Source: Ligustrum vulgare (Eukaryota; Streptophyta; Magnoliopsida; Lamiales; Oleaceae). From it: a stretch of DNA of 64,000 bases. The DNA lies in contig OY743179.1 in the NCBI GenBank assembly GCA_963555705.1, positions 17,678,692 through 17,742,691 of the forward strand, written 5' to 3'. The notes beneath the pieces are model-generated. The model did not search any database. It had not been told where the DNA came from and saw nothing but the letters and a program-made list of their open reading frames with translations. Shown here piece by piece: positions 47,801 through 58,923 of this stretch; position 1 is the stretch's first letter, and each line of letters begins with the position of its first letter. A program made the translations under genes and the position numbers.

Positions 47801-49876
47801 GATGATTTGATAGTATTATATTATATAGTACAAAGACAAAAATCTTAGTGCTTCTGCTGTGATTACTCATTATAGCATTTCTAATGTCATTGAGGGGAGT
47901 ACATGCATCCATGCTATTTTCTGGACTTACCAATGGCAAAGCTATTAAGTTATCATGGCTGTAATTACTGCATCTCTGGCTTCATCTGAGTTTGGCTGCC
48001 GTTGTTGCTCTATTCTGTCTTGTTACGTCCAAAGAACATTTCGAAGTAATCATCTTCTACTATGTTCATGTAGTTGCTCTTGGAAAGTATCATACAGAAA
48101 ATTGTGCAACAGAAAATGAGAACCATGTCCATGTAAAGAGCGAGGAAGAAACAATAGAACATATTCTTAGGCATGAGAAATCTGCAGCTGCCGTTTTGTG
48201 TCAGCTAAAAACTCAACACGGGGACCAGGCTTCTAATCTTCAATGGACAAAGGATGTAGTAGGTATTGTTGCTACACTTGGAAAAGTTGATGACGATAAC
48301 CTAAGCAGGTTGGTTCAATTCTGCAGTTCTTGTTCTCTAAGACTCTCTTTTCCTTGTTGTAATTTTATCACTGCCTTAGACCATGATTTTGATATACTGA
48401 ACTATCTTAAAGTATCTTAGCATTGGATTATTGCAGAAAACTGTTTTCTTTTATGCATGATTTGTGTTCTAGAATCTCGTTATTCTAGAGTGTCTATAAA
48501 TGGCTCTCTGACTGTTTTCCCTCTTATGCTGTTGAGTAGTGGCTCTTATCGCAAGTGTAGATCCTGGAATCGTGTCATTGATATTAAACTAATTGAAAGT
48601 AAATTCACTAATTTGTGGACGGATGTTAGAAAATTAGTCAAGAAATTCTATACATGGCTAATTATTGCATTCTGGAACCTAGGCTTCTTTCTGCATACTT
48701 GGGATTAGAAACCATGCTAGCAATAGTTTGCAAGACCCGTGAAGGTGTTAAAGCTCTGGAAGCATATGACAAACATGGTTTGATAAATAGAAGCTCAGGC
48801 CTTCATGGACTTGGATCTTCTATTGGGAGGCCCATTGATGGTCCATTTCTGGTCTTTTGTCTTGAAAGTCTAAGGTCTGCTATATCTGAGCTCATTATTT
48901 TGTTGTTTGATCAATTACCTTTCAACTCACATTTTGCTTAGTTCTCACTTTTATGGGTGTGTTCAGTCCATATGTTGGCGAGTTCAAGACTAATGACCCA
49001 CAGAGGAGACTTGATCTTCTAAAGCCTAGATTATCCAATGGGGATCCTCCGTTTGGCTTTCTTGGTTATGCAGTGAATATGATTACAATTGATAGCGCTC
49101 ACTTGCATTGCATCTCGAATTCTGGGAATGGCCTAAGAGAGACACTATTCTATAACCTCTTCTCGACTTTGCAAGTGTATAAATCAAGAGAAGACATGCT
49201 GAAGGCTATTCCTTGTATAACGAATGGAGCTATATCCCTTGATGGTGGGAGGGTAAGAAGACCCGGGGTGTTTTCCTTGGGCAGTCGGTAAGAATGTTGA
49301 TTTTGATGCAGTGTTTGCCAATATCTTGCTAAATCAAAACATATCTTTAGTTTTACGTATTTATTTGAGATAGATGGGCCGGCAAGAGGCCTTGTCTTTC
49401 AACCTCATTCTGATGAGTAATCACAGGTTTACTTGTGCATGCTATAATGATCATCTATGTTCAATTGCAAATATTAACTTTTTTGAATATAATTTCACCG
49501 TCAGTTTTTCTGATTTAAAGGGGAGATATTGACGTGAAATTCCCAAAAAGCTGCAAAGCGTTGAAACTACCTGAGAAGTATTTTGAAACGGAAAAGCGAA
49601 TGAAGGAGACAAAGTGGAAGGAGGAGAGAATGTGGGAAGATATGCAGAGGGAGCAGGCATTGCTGGAACATGCAAAGTTCAACTATGAAATAAAAAAGCA
49701 AGAACTTGTCAAGTTCCTTGGTCAAAGCTCACCATTCACTTCTCAGGTAATGCCTCAGACATATTTATTAGCAGTATATGGATCTGCTGATATCTTTATT
49801 GCTTTTCAACATTTAATAGCAAGCCAACTTTAGAAGTTAAGAATTCAGTAACCTGGTGCAGGCTGATTTTTTATGA
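41853..49876 (+). CDS. DMS3: DMS3, SMC-hinge protein of RNA-directed DNA methylation
   Basis: Eight proposed exons join in frame: 41853-41870, 47320-47463, 47616-47730, 48074-48308, 48683-48874, 48967-49287, 49521-49746 and 49862-49876. They encode 421 residues, close to Arabidopsis DMS3 (about 420). The middle contains the SMC-hinge-like region with [27 protein letters not shown] and ETLFYNLFS. Coiled-coil-forming segments lie before it (about residues 55-92) and after it (about 350-410). DMS3 works with DRD1 and RDM1 in the DDR complex, which brings RNA polymerase V to chromatin. Exons 2-7 are firm. Exon 1 (MDVLPQ) and the 4-residue last exon are inferred from splice phase and position. Intron 1 is 5.4 kb and holds a retroelement and a MITE. 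Confidence 0.88.
41944..42418. mobile_element. MITE-like element (family B) in DMS3 intron 1
   Basis: Ends GGCTGTGTTTGATTGG and GTCAATCAAACACACCC form an inverted pair. The interior resembles the copy at 61059-61561 (TTTGATTTAATTTTCTAGGTA, CAAATATTTTCCACC). The 105-codon open frame that starts inside it is not regarded as a gene. Confidence 0.6.
42515..42519. repeat. Target-site duplication TTAGG, left
   Basis: Matches TTAGG at 45973-45977 exactly and brackets the LTR element in DMS3 intron 1. Confidence 0.85.
43237..44607 (-). CDS. Gag-start/aspartic protease-like protein of the non-autonomous LTR element
   Basis: From the ATG at 44607 the frame encodes 456 residues and stays open across most of the interior, ending 62 bases inside the left LTR. 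The first 60 residues ([22 protein letters not shown]) are a coiled-coil-like gag N terminus. A Ty3/Gypsy-type protease follows, with [15 protein letters not shown] at the catalytic position (IDGxS replacing DTG, as in related plant elements), VEKLGLP and [11 protein letters not shown]. After that comes a long acidic stretch with repeated [15 protein letters not shown] units, then a short tail. The gag core and zinc knuckle and all of RT to integrase are missing. The open frame suggests selection or recency, but function is unknown. Confidence 0.7.
   Translation of the reverse strand: MTQDLYEMLQNISTTFTRQVEEMEGRLERMLDGVDARIGGESVDRSGDGVNENVDIKKMKISSFHGSSESEGVVMKMITRPPTSLALANEREKHGRYNFYTRCLVNDKPCSLIIDGESDTNLVSASRVEKLGLPIMKHPNLYQLQMLSDYGEARVSAQVLLTFHIGTYSDQILCDVVHMHTTHIILGRPWQRDRNVRHYTKRNRYSFQVNGKKVVLLPLSLEFEEEKSQGKEIEKEGEIKFEVVDQTTKFEVGELKLEVVDQTTNLVVEAKIVNEGMHDPTHLKKKGELKNVGDEGEYENFEVWHELKNVKEVVEDKNLEVVVERDEEKSFVVRKGELTVIHHEYKDPYLVHGGTNDPLPTLLEKILQVDYNGKLESHHFRPIKLVIQCIRVFQVIEYYWLIKLHGGYNFPFDPGGAMRYYEKTYDSGRIILKKEGLMRIVGSSTKKNQLCKPNKF
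45179..45190 (-). other. Primer binding site for initiator-Met tRNA
   Basis: Minus-strand TGGTATCAGAGC, two bases inside the LTR edge at 45193. It sets the orientation of the element. Confidence 0.85.
45978..47319 (+). other. Remainder of DMS3 intron 1
   Basis: AT-rich intron DNA with a (CTT)n/(ATT)n patch near 46105-46155. A related pair of phrases is repeated at about 46370-46440 and 46490-46600 (GTTGTATGTGAAAC(T/A)TTAATG), a small tandem duplication. A 100-codon open frame at 46867-47169 has no recognisable product and overlaps no conserved DMS3 exon. It is recorded as unexplained. Confidence 0.45.
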
Positions 49877-51623
49877 ATTGTATAGGCTAATTGCTATGGG
49901 GTCAAAAGAAGAAGTATCTCTGGTTCATCGAGAGAAAGTGTATAATTTGAATGACTGCAAACTAGATATTCAAATATGAAACTCTATTATTCTAAACTCT
50001 AAATTGTGAACTTCTTCTGGAAATGTGGATATCTTGTAACTTGTACATAAAAAAAAAAAAACGATAATTGCAACAATAGGTTGTGGGAAGGTGAAAATCT
50101 AAACAAGCGGTAAATTAAACAGTTGCAAAAGATAAGCAACATGTAGTTTGACAAAGAAACAGTTCCGTGATCAAGCGCAATGGAGAATTAGGAATTATGT
50201 GGTGACTTAAAATAATTCATAAATAAGGGCTCTGCTGAGCCCCCCGGCGTCCTCAGAATACTCTTTCAAAGAAACCGAAGGAACAATTTAGGCTTTGTTT
50301 GTTAGGAACAATTTAGGCTCTGTTTGTTAAAAGTTTTTTTGTTTAAAAACATGTTTTCTATGTTTTCTGGGGAAAATGTGGTTGAGAAGTTGAGAGAGAA
50401 AATTTGTGTGGTTAAAAAGTTATTTGGGAAATTGTGTTGTAAAAAAATGTTTGCCAACCAGAGGCTTGGTTGCTTTGCTAATTTCCATCAGTCCAGTCTC
50501 AATAAATCCTGATTAGACGGATATTAATATCTTGTTATACGTTTTTTCCTGTGTAATCAACAAAATAGGAATACCTACTATTGCTTGTTCTTTTCAATGA
50601 CCATTTGGCATTTGATGATCATTTTTATTAAGGAACTAAACTTTGCTAATAGTTTCCATCTTGAGCTATATTCCTCGTGAACTGTTATTTTCGAAGTCAA
50701 TATAACTTTTAAAGCATGGCTCGTAGGAATGGCAAACTATTATTTTGGAAGTCGATATAACTTTTAAAGCACGTTGGCTCGTAGGAACGGACAGGACTGG
50801 ATAGTATAACCTACCACATTTTAGCTTCTTTTTTCATTTTTAATAATACCATTATAGTGTCTGGTTCACCTTACCAAAGATATTATAGTGTCTGTTACAA
50901 CATGTTTTGTAGTTTTGTTTTGCATCTAAGACTAAAATACGGTACCTATACGTGCAGCATCAATATCAGGCAGGACGATCAGCTCCGTAATAATGATCTC
51001 CAAGAAAAACACGATACCACAGAGAGCGGAAGCATCTAAGCGGCTTCTGACCATCACTTTTGTTTCTCCTTATTTATATTTTTTATAGGGCTAGATTAGC
51101 TAAGTCCCATCTATTTTATGTTCTCATCGAATTAGGTGTGCATACTATAATTGACTTTTAACTTCTTTTTCTAAGAAGTTAAAAGTCGTTTACCATTAAT
51201 GTAATATTATATATTGTCTAATACAGTGTTCCAAACATGCTATTTAGGTCTCTACAATATATCTTTGTTATAATGGTTCTAAGAGAACAGGCTAATTTTG
51301 CTTCGATTGCAAGGTACATGCATTTGAGTCCACGTTGGATCTGAATTTATTTTCTTGTAATTTTAAATAGGATAAATTGGATATTACGCTACATTCATCT
51401 AGTGTGTTTAGATAAATACGTTTATTTCAAATTAATTAGAAAATCACTGAAATGACATTTCTCTCTCTCGTCTTTCACTCTCTCTCTACATATTGGATTT
51501 ATTCCACACCCCCCTCCCCTCCCCTCCCTCTCTCATCAATCTATATTGAGAAAATCTCGCTCATATCATAACTTCAACGCAAAATCACATATCTATTCTC
51601 GTGAAACATGTCGGAATCTATCA

Positions 51624-51924
51624 CATATCTATTCTTGTGAATCACGTTGGAATCTAATAAAATTTTATAATAGAATTATTGTAAAATACATATCATGTTC
51701 ACCAGTATCATATTATGAGCGTTACAATATATATAATACGGTTCTCAAGCCGACTTCATATTCACATTTACTATAACATATCTATTCTCGTGAATCAAGT
51801 TGGAAACTAATAAAATTTTATAATAGGATTATTGTATAATACATATCATGTTCACAAATATCATATTATGAGCGTTACAATATATATAATGCGGTTCTCA
51901 AGTCGACTTCATATTCACATTTAC
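51624..51924. repeat. 153-bp tandem repeat, two copies and a partial
   Basis: Unit 1 at 51624-51776 and unit 2 at 51777-51924 both begin CATATCTATTCT(T/C)GTGAATCA and run through ATCATATTATGAGCGTTAC and CGACTTCATATTCACATTTACT. A partial third start lies just upstream (CACATATCTATTCTCGTGAA near 51587). The units differ at about a dozen positions. They may be a short satellite-like seed or a local slippage duplication. Confidence 0.85.
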
Positions 51925-52198
51925 TAATTATTTCATTATGAGCATTATTATAACATTTAATCAAAAGTTATCACTTTAAAATGATGTTGCTGCCTAATCA
52001 AATAATATAATACATAAATATTATGATACGTATAATGAAAAAAATAATACACATCATGTAACGGGTCCGATACAATATGTGTCACAAAAAATCATTAAAA
52101 CTCAAGCATTGGCAAATTTATTGAATGATCATCCTGATTCATCCATGTGTAGATGTTTCAAACGAAATGAAGTTAGAGATCAACTTATGCAAAGTAAA

Positions 52199-52692
52199 GG
52201 TGTGTTTGATACGCATTATTTTTTGATTTTCCAACTTTGCGCTGTTTGGTTGTCTAAATTTTTCATGGAATTCATTTTTCCACTTGCCTAGAAATCGGTA
52301 TTTTCCTTATTTTGAATGAATTCGTTTCCCAAGGGGGGGAGGAGGTTTTATTTTTCATGGAAAATTTTATACCATTTTCGTTACGTTAGATCTTTTTTGT
52401 TGTTGTTAATTGATTTTATTTTTTCTAAAAATTAACATTATTATTATCAAGCACAAATGTGTGGAAAAATATTTTTTTTTATTAAAATAGATAAATTTTA
52501 CTTTATTTTTCATGAAAAATAATGTCAATCAAATAACAAAAGTTGAAAAATTCCTTACTTTTTTCACATAGAAAATTAAACCAATCAAACACATTAAACT
52601 TCTAATTTCCAGGAATTCAATTCCCTAGAATTCACTTTCCTAGAATTTATTTATTTTTCACTCAAATTCCATCATCGCTATCTAACGCAGCT
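52199..52692. mobile_element. MITE-like element (family B)
   Basis: Starts GGTGTGTTTGATACGC and ends CATCGCTATCTAACGCAGC. The interior parallels the copy at 16778-17233 over most of its length. Non-coding. It lies about 220 bp left of the endogenous virus. Confidence 0.55.
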
Positions 52693-52911
52693 TAAAGTCT
52701 TGAAGAATATACTTTGACAATTCAAAGATTGCCAAAGCACAAGAATTGTGCGTATAAACACGATTATTAAAGACAATTCTCAACTGATCGTCAACGGATG
52801 ATTATCCAAAAGTACAGCACGAAAAAGTTATGGGTCATTTATCGTAGAAGAATATTTTAGTCCATCAATGCAATTTGCAATGTGAATGTTGGATATTTAG
52901 GGAAAAATAAT

Positions 52912-52940
52912 TAGAATACCGTGGTTTGTTGTTAAGTTAC
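52912..52940 (+). repeat. Terminal direct repeat of the viral insertion, left
   Basis: TAGAATACCGTGGTTTGTTG and the nine following bases match 60688-60716 with one mismatch. The two copies are 7776 bp apart, which gives the length of the integrated circular unit including its internal duplication. Confidence 0.85.
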
Positions 52941-52957
52941 CATCACTTCGCTCATAT

Positions 52958-52970
52958 TGGTATCAGAGCC
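52958..52970 (+). other. Viral primer binding site for initiator-Met tRNA
   Basis: TGGTATCAGAGCC matches the tRNA-Met primer site used to start minus-strand DNA in caulimovirids. It lies 17 bases after the terminal repeat and about 80 bases before the first viral ATG (53050), so it marks the conventional genome origin. Confidence 0.9.
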
Positions 52971-53049
52971 ATGTTGTTCTCTTACTCATATCAAGATAAT
53001 TTATTTTATTTAGTAACCAGAAGAGATTAAGGAAGAACACTCTTCAGTC

Positions 53050-54087
53050 ATGTCTTCAAACCTTTTTTCACTATCAAAATCTCCTTCTTCTTCTTCAACG
53101 TCTTTTAGAAAATCTGATGCCTAAAAAATGGACTATCTATATGAAATATCCTATCTTTCAGAATCTGACAAAGTTCCACTCACAGATCTACCCCTCATAA
53201 ATCCATATCTCCCATATACTAAACCTCGCCAGTCCATAACCAAAACTGATCGGAGTATTATCTCTCTTCAAAAATCTCAGGTCAAAGAATTTGTTCAAGC
53301 CTCAAAGTTTGATCAACACTTTTTGCCTGCAACAGAAAAAGAACAATTTGTTACCCTTGAATTACCCGCTCACTTACCAAAAGTTTGGCTATCTGAAGGT
53401 TACACTCACCTCCATTTTGGAGCTATCCGATTTGCTTTAACCTTTCATGGGAGAAAAGGTCTTCTTACAGTTTCAAGAATTGCTCTATTAGATACTCGAT
53501 TCTCCGAGTATCAACACGCCTGCATAGGAACTGTTGAAACTACTCTTAATGTTGGAACTGTCCTAGTTACTATGTTTCCAAATGTCAATATGCCTATTTC
53601 TGATCCGCAATTACTTTCAGCCTTGAAAGTCCAAATCCAAATTGTTGGAGCTGTTCCAACATCCGTCACATATGCAGCCACTCTTCACTACCAGATGGTG
53701 TACAGAATCCAAAATCATTCTCTTGATTTTGCCCAATCTCAAGGAACAGATGATGCTCTACTTCTTCATGTAGAGTCAGATCATGTCCCCAGTTGTACAC
53801 ATGTGCCTAGACAACTTCCACGATCAGAATTGGTAAAGCTCATTCCGGAAACATGGGTTACAAGCTATGAATGGGCTCATAAAGGAAACAAAACCTCCTC
53901 TTCAATACAATCCACCGAACCTTTTTTCAGAAAAAAGTCTAATGGAGATATTGAGATTGCATTCAAAAGAGAGACAATGGCAAACAAACCTCCCTGTTTC
54001 CAAACACAATTCATGTATGCTGAGGAGAAAGTCTCGGTCTATGCCTTTGATGCAAATGGAAGGCCAGTTTATAACAAAGAAGATAAC
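53050..54087 (+). pseudogene. Viral movement-protein region, disrupted
   Basis: An ATG at 53050 opens a frame that hits an in-frame TAA at 53122-53124; the frame reopens with the ATG at 53128 and runs to about 54087. The translated part has features of the 30K-type caulimovirid movement protein: a LPKVWLSEGYTHLHFGAIR-like core, LDTRFSEYQHACIGT and VLVTMFPNVNM. These proteins carry virions between cells. A 5-base insertion near 54086-54091 (ATAAC/ATAAT) shifts the frame; the duplicated copy at 56459 lacks it. After it the original frame appears to continue from about 54102. Confidence 0.8.
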
Positions 54088-54607
54088 ATAATACTGGACA
54101 TATGTTCTGGGATGTTTGCAATTGTTCTAGTTGTCTTGAAGCAGATCTTGAAGAAGATCTTCCCCGAAAAAAAAGGAAGTCTAAGAAAAGCAGTCAGAGA
54201 AAATTACATAAAGCTTTCTACAATAATGATCCAGGAGTTGGATTACTTGGTGAACCATCGGGAAAATTTGACTATTACGTCAAATATACACCACCTCCCA
54301 AAAATGATGATCCTATTATTCCTACTGGATGGGATGATGATGACTATGATGATTGCAACATGTATTATAAAAAATGGGATTGAGATAATAATCCTCCCCC
54401 ATCTCCAATATCCATGTTTCATCCACCAACTAGAGAAGATTTTCCTCCCCTGGAGACATTTGAAAATGATCATTCTACTCACTCATGGAAGATCAAAAAT
54501 CCAAACATTAGAAAGTCAGATGGATCAGTGCAACCACTCTCAGCAACAGAAACCACCTTAAATTGGCAGTCAGAAAATGCAACACAACAAAATGCCTTAT
54601 TAAAAAG
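53958..54607 (+). repeat. Viral internal duplication, original copy (650 bp)
   Basis: From TGCATTCAAAAGAGAGACAA to AATGCCTTATTAAAAAG this segment is nearly identical to 56459-57103. The copy here is five bases longer because of the frameshifting insertion near 54087. Both copies share the same TGA stop (54381 here, 56877 there), so that stop predates the duplication. Confidence 0.95.
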
Positions 54608-54938
54608 GATTGATCAAAGTCAACAAAGGATTGAACAGACTCTTCAACATCAGACTCAAATTCTTCTCACACCGCTCCAAGCCTGTAAACAAAGAATTGA
54701 AATTCTTCATGCAGACATAATGGCTCGTTTGCAAAATCAACTACCTTTTTACGCTCAAGAAAGAGAAATCAGAAGTCTAAAAACTCAACTTGCATCCCTT
54801 AAGTCAAATTCATTGATCCCTCCCTCAACACCATACTACCCATCTTCATCTTCTACCTTTCAAATCTCCCAAACAGGACCCTTGATTTCCTCTACTTATG
54901 AAGGATCTACATTAACCCTTTTCACACCAGAAGAATGA
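54102..54938 (+). pseudogene. Viral region after the movement protein, two open segments
   Basis: Segments 54102-54383 and 54414-54938 are in one frame, separated by a TGA at 54381. The first has a CNCSSCLEADLEEDLPRKKR stretch and an acidic DDDDYDD patch. The second has a glutamine-rich, coiled-coil-like part (QNALLKRIDQSQQRIEQTL), which in caulimovirids often belongs to a virion-associated or linker part of the polyprotein. That function is inferred from position only. Confidence 0.6.
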
Positions 54939-54959
54939 GAACAAAAGAAAAAAACTTCT

Positions 54960-56458
54960 ATGCCTCCTAAAAAGACCAGAGTTATCCAAAGAGCAAAACC
55001 TTTATCCATACAAGAAAACCCATCATCTGAGAAACAACCTCAAATGATGATGAAAAATCCTATTTCCATATTCCTCCAACAAGCCCATACTCTTCCTATC
55101 CATACTACCACCAACATTTCTGAAACCTCTGAGTCTGAGTCTTCTGAATCCTTTGAAGAAACATCTAGTGAGTCTGAAGATAAAATCCCACCCTTCTATA
55201 TGGCTGACCAAGAACAAACAAGTCAATCCCAAACAGGCCAAACTCAAAGAACAAATGACCCTATTATTGAAGAGACTGAAGTTGTTGATGAGGAGATGAT
55301 GGAATCCCATATGACTAATAATTATTATCCTTCAAATGGTGCCACTCCTCCAAAGTTTACATTTGATGATATTCCTCATCCACAGTGGAAATATAGGATG
55401 CAAGAAATGAAAGCCTGGTGTACTGCCGAACTCCTAAAGCCAAACATGACCCACACAAAGGTCATAAAAGCTTTCTTGGCAAGGATTACAGGATTTCTCA
55501 GAGATTGGTATGATTCAATGGGAGAATACAGACAACACCAACTCACTCAAGAGAGAAACACCACAGATGCATTTTTGAACGCACTATATTGGGAATTCTG
55601 TGGAAAGTCTGATCATGACAAGGAAATTTCCAGAGAAGAATTCTTCAAATTAAGGTGTTGTTCCTATAATCCAAAAGATCTTGAAAAACATTTCAAGAAT
55701 GCTGCTCAGAGATACTATCTCATTGGAGGTCCAGATGATTCAAATATCAAATAGGCATATCTGGAGTCAATTCCTCAACCTCTTGGGCAAGAAACCCTAA
55801 GGACCATGGAGTTAAGAGGACAACCTTTAAATGCCACTTCTTTTGGAGAACTTCATAATTGGATAATGAAAACACTGAAGAAGTTGTGCAACCAAAATGC
55901 TTTCCTCAAAGATATCAATGCAACTGGTAAAAAATTGGAGAAGGCTTGTGAAAAGCCTTATTTACAAATCAAGTGTGTTAGAAACATGAAAGATTGTGAA
56001 TGCAGAGGAAAGAAGAAATTTCATAAGAGAAGAATAAAGCTTTCCCGGAGAGAAGCTTTTAATCCTTTTAGAAGAAAGAAAAGATTTTTCAGGAGGAAGT
56101 TTACAAAGAATAAAGAAAACAGGTGCTTCATCTGTCGGAAAAATGGTCACTTTGCAAAAGCTTGTCCAAATAAGGACAAAATTCTTCATCAAATTTTCAC
56201 AGCCACAAAGATTGATTATGATGATGAAGACCTTGAATCATTATTCTCTGAAGAAGACGAGCAAACTCAACAAACTGTCTTCACCATTGAATATGATTCC
56301 GATGAATCTATTGACACAGAAGACACAAGAGAATTCTATGGCATACAACTTGTTAATACAGCCTTTTCATCCATATCAGTACCTATGATTGAGGTAAAAA
56401 TTTTCACAGGAAAGTACGAAAGGCCCATTACTGTTGCAGGGCTATTTGATACTAGTGC
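54960..56458 (+). pseudogene. Viral coat-protein region with zinc knuckle and start of protease, disrupted
   Basis: Same frame as the preceding segment. An acidic N-terminal part leads to the capsid core, with WKYRMQEMKAWCTAEL and FFKLRCCSYNPKDLEKHF. A TAG at 55752-55754 interrupts it. The frame then continues through a basic stretch (KKFHKRRIKLSRREAFNPF) and a CCHC zinc knuckle, CFICRKNGHFAKACP, at about 56122-56166. It ends with the aspartic-protease start containing GLFDTS at about 56439-56456. The protease is cut there by the duplicated segment. Confidence 0.85.
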
Positions 56459-57103
56459 TGCATTCAAAAGAGAGACAACGGCAAACAAACCTCCCTGTTT
56501 CCAAACACAATTCATGTATGCTGAGGAGAAAGTCCCAGTCTATGCCTTTGATGCAAATGGAAGGCCAGTTTATAACAAAGCAGATAATACTGGACATATG
56601 TTCTGGGATGTTTGCAATTGTTCTAGTTTTCTTGAAGCAGATCTTGAAGAAGATCTTCCCCGGCAAAAAAGGAAGTCTAAGAAAAGCAGTCAGAGGAAAT
56701 TACATAAAGCTTTCTACAATAATGATCCAGGAGTTGGATTACTTGGCGAACCATCGAGAAAATTTGACTATTACGTCAAATATACACCACCTCCCACAAA
56801 TGATGATCATATTATTCCTACTGGATGGGATGATGATGACTATGATGATTGCAGCATGTATTATAAAAAATGGGATTGAGATAATAATCCTCCCCCATCT
56901 CCAATATTCATGTTTCATCCACCAACTAGAGAAGATTTTCCTCCCCTGGAGACATTTGAAAATGATCATTCTACTCACTCATGGAAGATCAAAAATCTAA
57001 ACATTAGAAAGTCAGATGGATCAGTGCAACCACTCTCAGCAGCAGAAACCACCTTAAATTGGCAGTCAGAAAATGCAACACAACAAAATGCCTTATTAAA
57101 AAG
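56459..57103 (+). repeat. Viral internal duplication, second copy inserted in the protease
   Basis: This 645-bp copy of 53958-54607 begins directly after the GLFDTS active-site motif. It is followed by sequence that resumes the protease (SLLGKDIILAWDIIKQL). It lacks the 5-base insertion, so its reading frame through CNCSSFLEADLEEDLP is uninterrupted until the shared TGA. It differs from the original at a scatter of positions, so the duplication is not very recent. Confidence 0.95.
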
Positions 57104-58923
57104 TTTTTCAGGCGGCAAATGAGGAAAGTTTCTCAACAGAAATAATCAGTAGGCTTTTTAAAATCCAGTTTTTCCCTGAACTTAGTATTTCCTATAAATT
57201 ACTAGGTTCATCTTTGCTTGGTAAAGATATTATCCTTGCATGGGATATTATTAAACAGTTATGGAACAAGAAAGTTTTTCCTCGTTCAAATGGTCTCAGG
57301 TTCAAGTCCTATTTCCAGCCATACATCCAAATGATATCCTATTTTTCCATAACCATTCCAAACATCACTGAAACACTTATCCGATATTGTTGTGCAAAAT
57401 CTCATTATGATTTCCTTACTAAATGCAAAAATCCCCTCTGGAAAAATTCACATTTCTTCATTTCTCTCCATTTCAAGAAAAATGAAGATATCAACCCCAC
57501 AAAAGCTAGCCACCTTGGAATGAACCCAGAACATCTTCAACTTGCTACCAAAGAACTTACACAATTTCAAGAAGAAGGACTTATTGAACAAACAAATTCA
57601 CAATGGGCATGTCAAGCATTCTATGTCAATAAAAGAAGTGAACAAGTTCGAGGAAAATTGAGATTAGTCATTGACAACAAGCCACTAAATGTCTTTCTTG
57701 CAGATGATAAATTCCCTCTTCCTGATAGAAAGACAATGTTTTCAAATTTATCTCGCGCAAAAATCTTTTCAAAATTTGATCTTAGTGCAGGTTTTTGGCA
57801 ATTAGGAATCAAACCAGAAGAAATGCATAAAACAACATTTTGTATTCCTAATCATCACTACCAGTGGACAGTTATGCCTTTTGGATTAAAGACTGCTCCT
57901 TTACTCTTTCAGAAAGCAATGACAAAAATATTTGATCCATTACTAGAAACAACGTTGGTCCACATTGATGACATCTTATTATTTTCTGAAGATGAAGAGT
58001 CCTATGACAATTTGCTTTCTAAGTTCACAGATATTGTTAAACAATACGATATTATGCTTTCCCAGAAGAAAATGGTGATCGGTGTCAGTGAGGCAGATTT
58101 CTTAGGAATGCATATTAAAGATGGTCAATATTCACTCTAACCTCATGTCGGTCAAGAACTTCTTAAATTTCCAGACGAAAATTTTTCAAAAAAGGAATTT
58201 CAACAATTCCTTGGAGTTGTTAATTATATGGCAGACTTCATTGATCATCTTTCAACCATAGTTAAACCACTCCAGCTCATGCTCAAAAAAGACCCTCCTC
58301 TATGGTCACCCACTCAAACTCAGGCAGTCAAATCTATCAAACAAAAGGTGAAAGATCTCCCGGCCCTACAAATCCCTACGGATGGCAAACGTGTCCTCCA
58401 AACAGATGCAAGTGATTGTTTTTGGGCAGCTGTCTTACTTGAAGACAAAGGAGGAAAAAGAAGAATCTGTGGATACAAAAGTGGATCATTCACTGAATCA
58501 GAAAAGCATTACCATTCCACTTTCAAAGAGATACTGGCGGTCAAAAGAGGAATTGAAAAATTCCAATTTCATCTCATTGGGCACAAATTCTTAGTGGAAA
58601 TGGATATGTCAGCTTTTCCAAAAATGCTCGCTTTTAAAAGGAAACAAATCCCAAACTCTCAACTACTCAAATGGGCAGAATGGTTCTCAAACTTTGAATT
58701 CGAAGTTAAACACATCAAAGGAAAACACAACCTCTTACCAGATCTTCTTTCCAGACCAAAAGTTTCCCTCATACTACCTGCACAACCAATTTTAGTTATC
58801 TACATGATGGATTCAAACCAATTTCCCTTCAACAACTCTTCTCCTTTTCCTCCTGAACTCTATGAACTCATAAGATCCAAAACCCTCGAATCCAGATCCA
58901 AAGAACTCTTGTTAAAATACTAG
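57104..58923 (+). pseudogene. Viral protease end, reverse transcriptase and RNase H, disrupted
   Basis: In one frame from about 57170 on. The remaining protease part comes first, then RT with LRLVIDNKPLN, FSKFDLSAGFWQ, MPFGLKTAP and the catalytic HIDDILLFSE (the usual Y is H here). A TAA at 58138-58140 interrupts the frame after RT. RNase H follows with TDASDCFWAAVL, ESEKHYHSTFKEILAVKRGI and KHIKGKHNLLPDLLSRP. A TAG at 58921 ends the block. RT/RNase H convert viral RNA to DNA. The frame also differs from that upstream of the duplication, so the polyprotein is broken in several ways. Confidence 0.9.

Larger units (their letters stand above)
49877..52911. other. DMS3 3' flank and intergenic repeats
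   Basis: The first few hundred bases should contain the DMS3 3' UTR and poly(A) site. A family A MITE-like copy lies at about 50310-50470, preceded by a 26-bp direct repeat (AACAATTTAGGCT(T/C)TGTTTGTTA). A 153-bp tandem repeat is at 51624-51924 and a family B MITE at 52199-52692. No further gene is supported. Confidence 0.5.
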
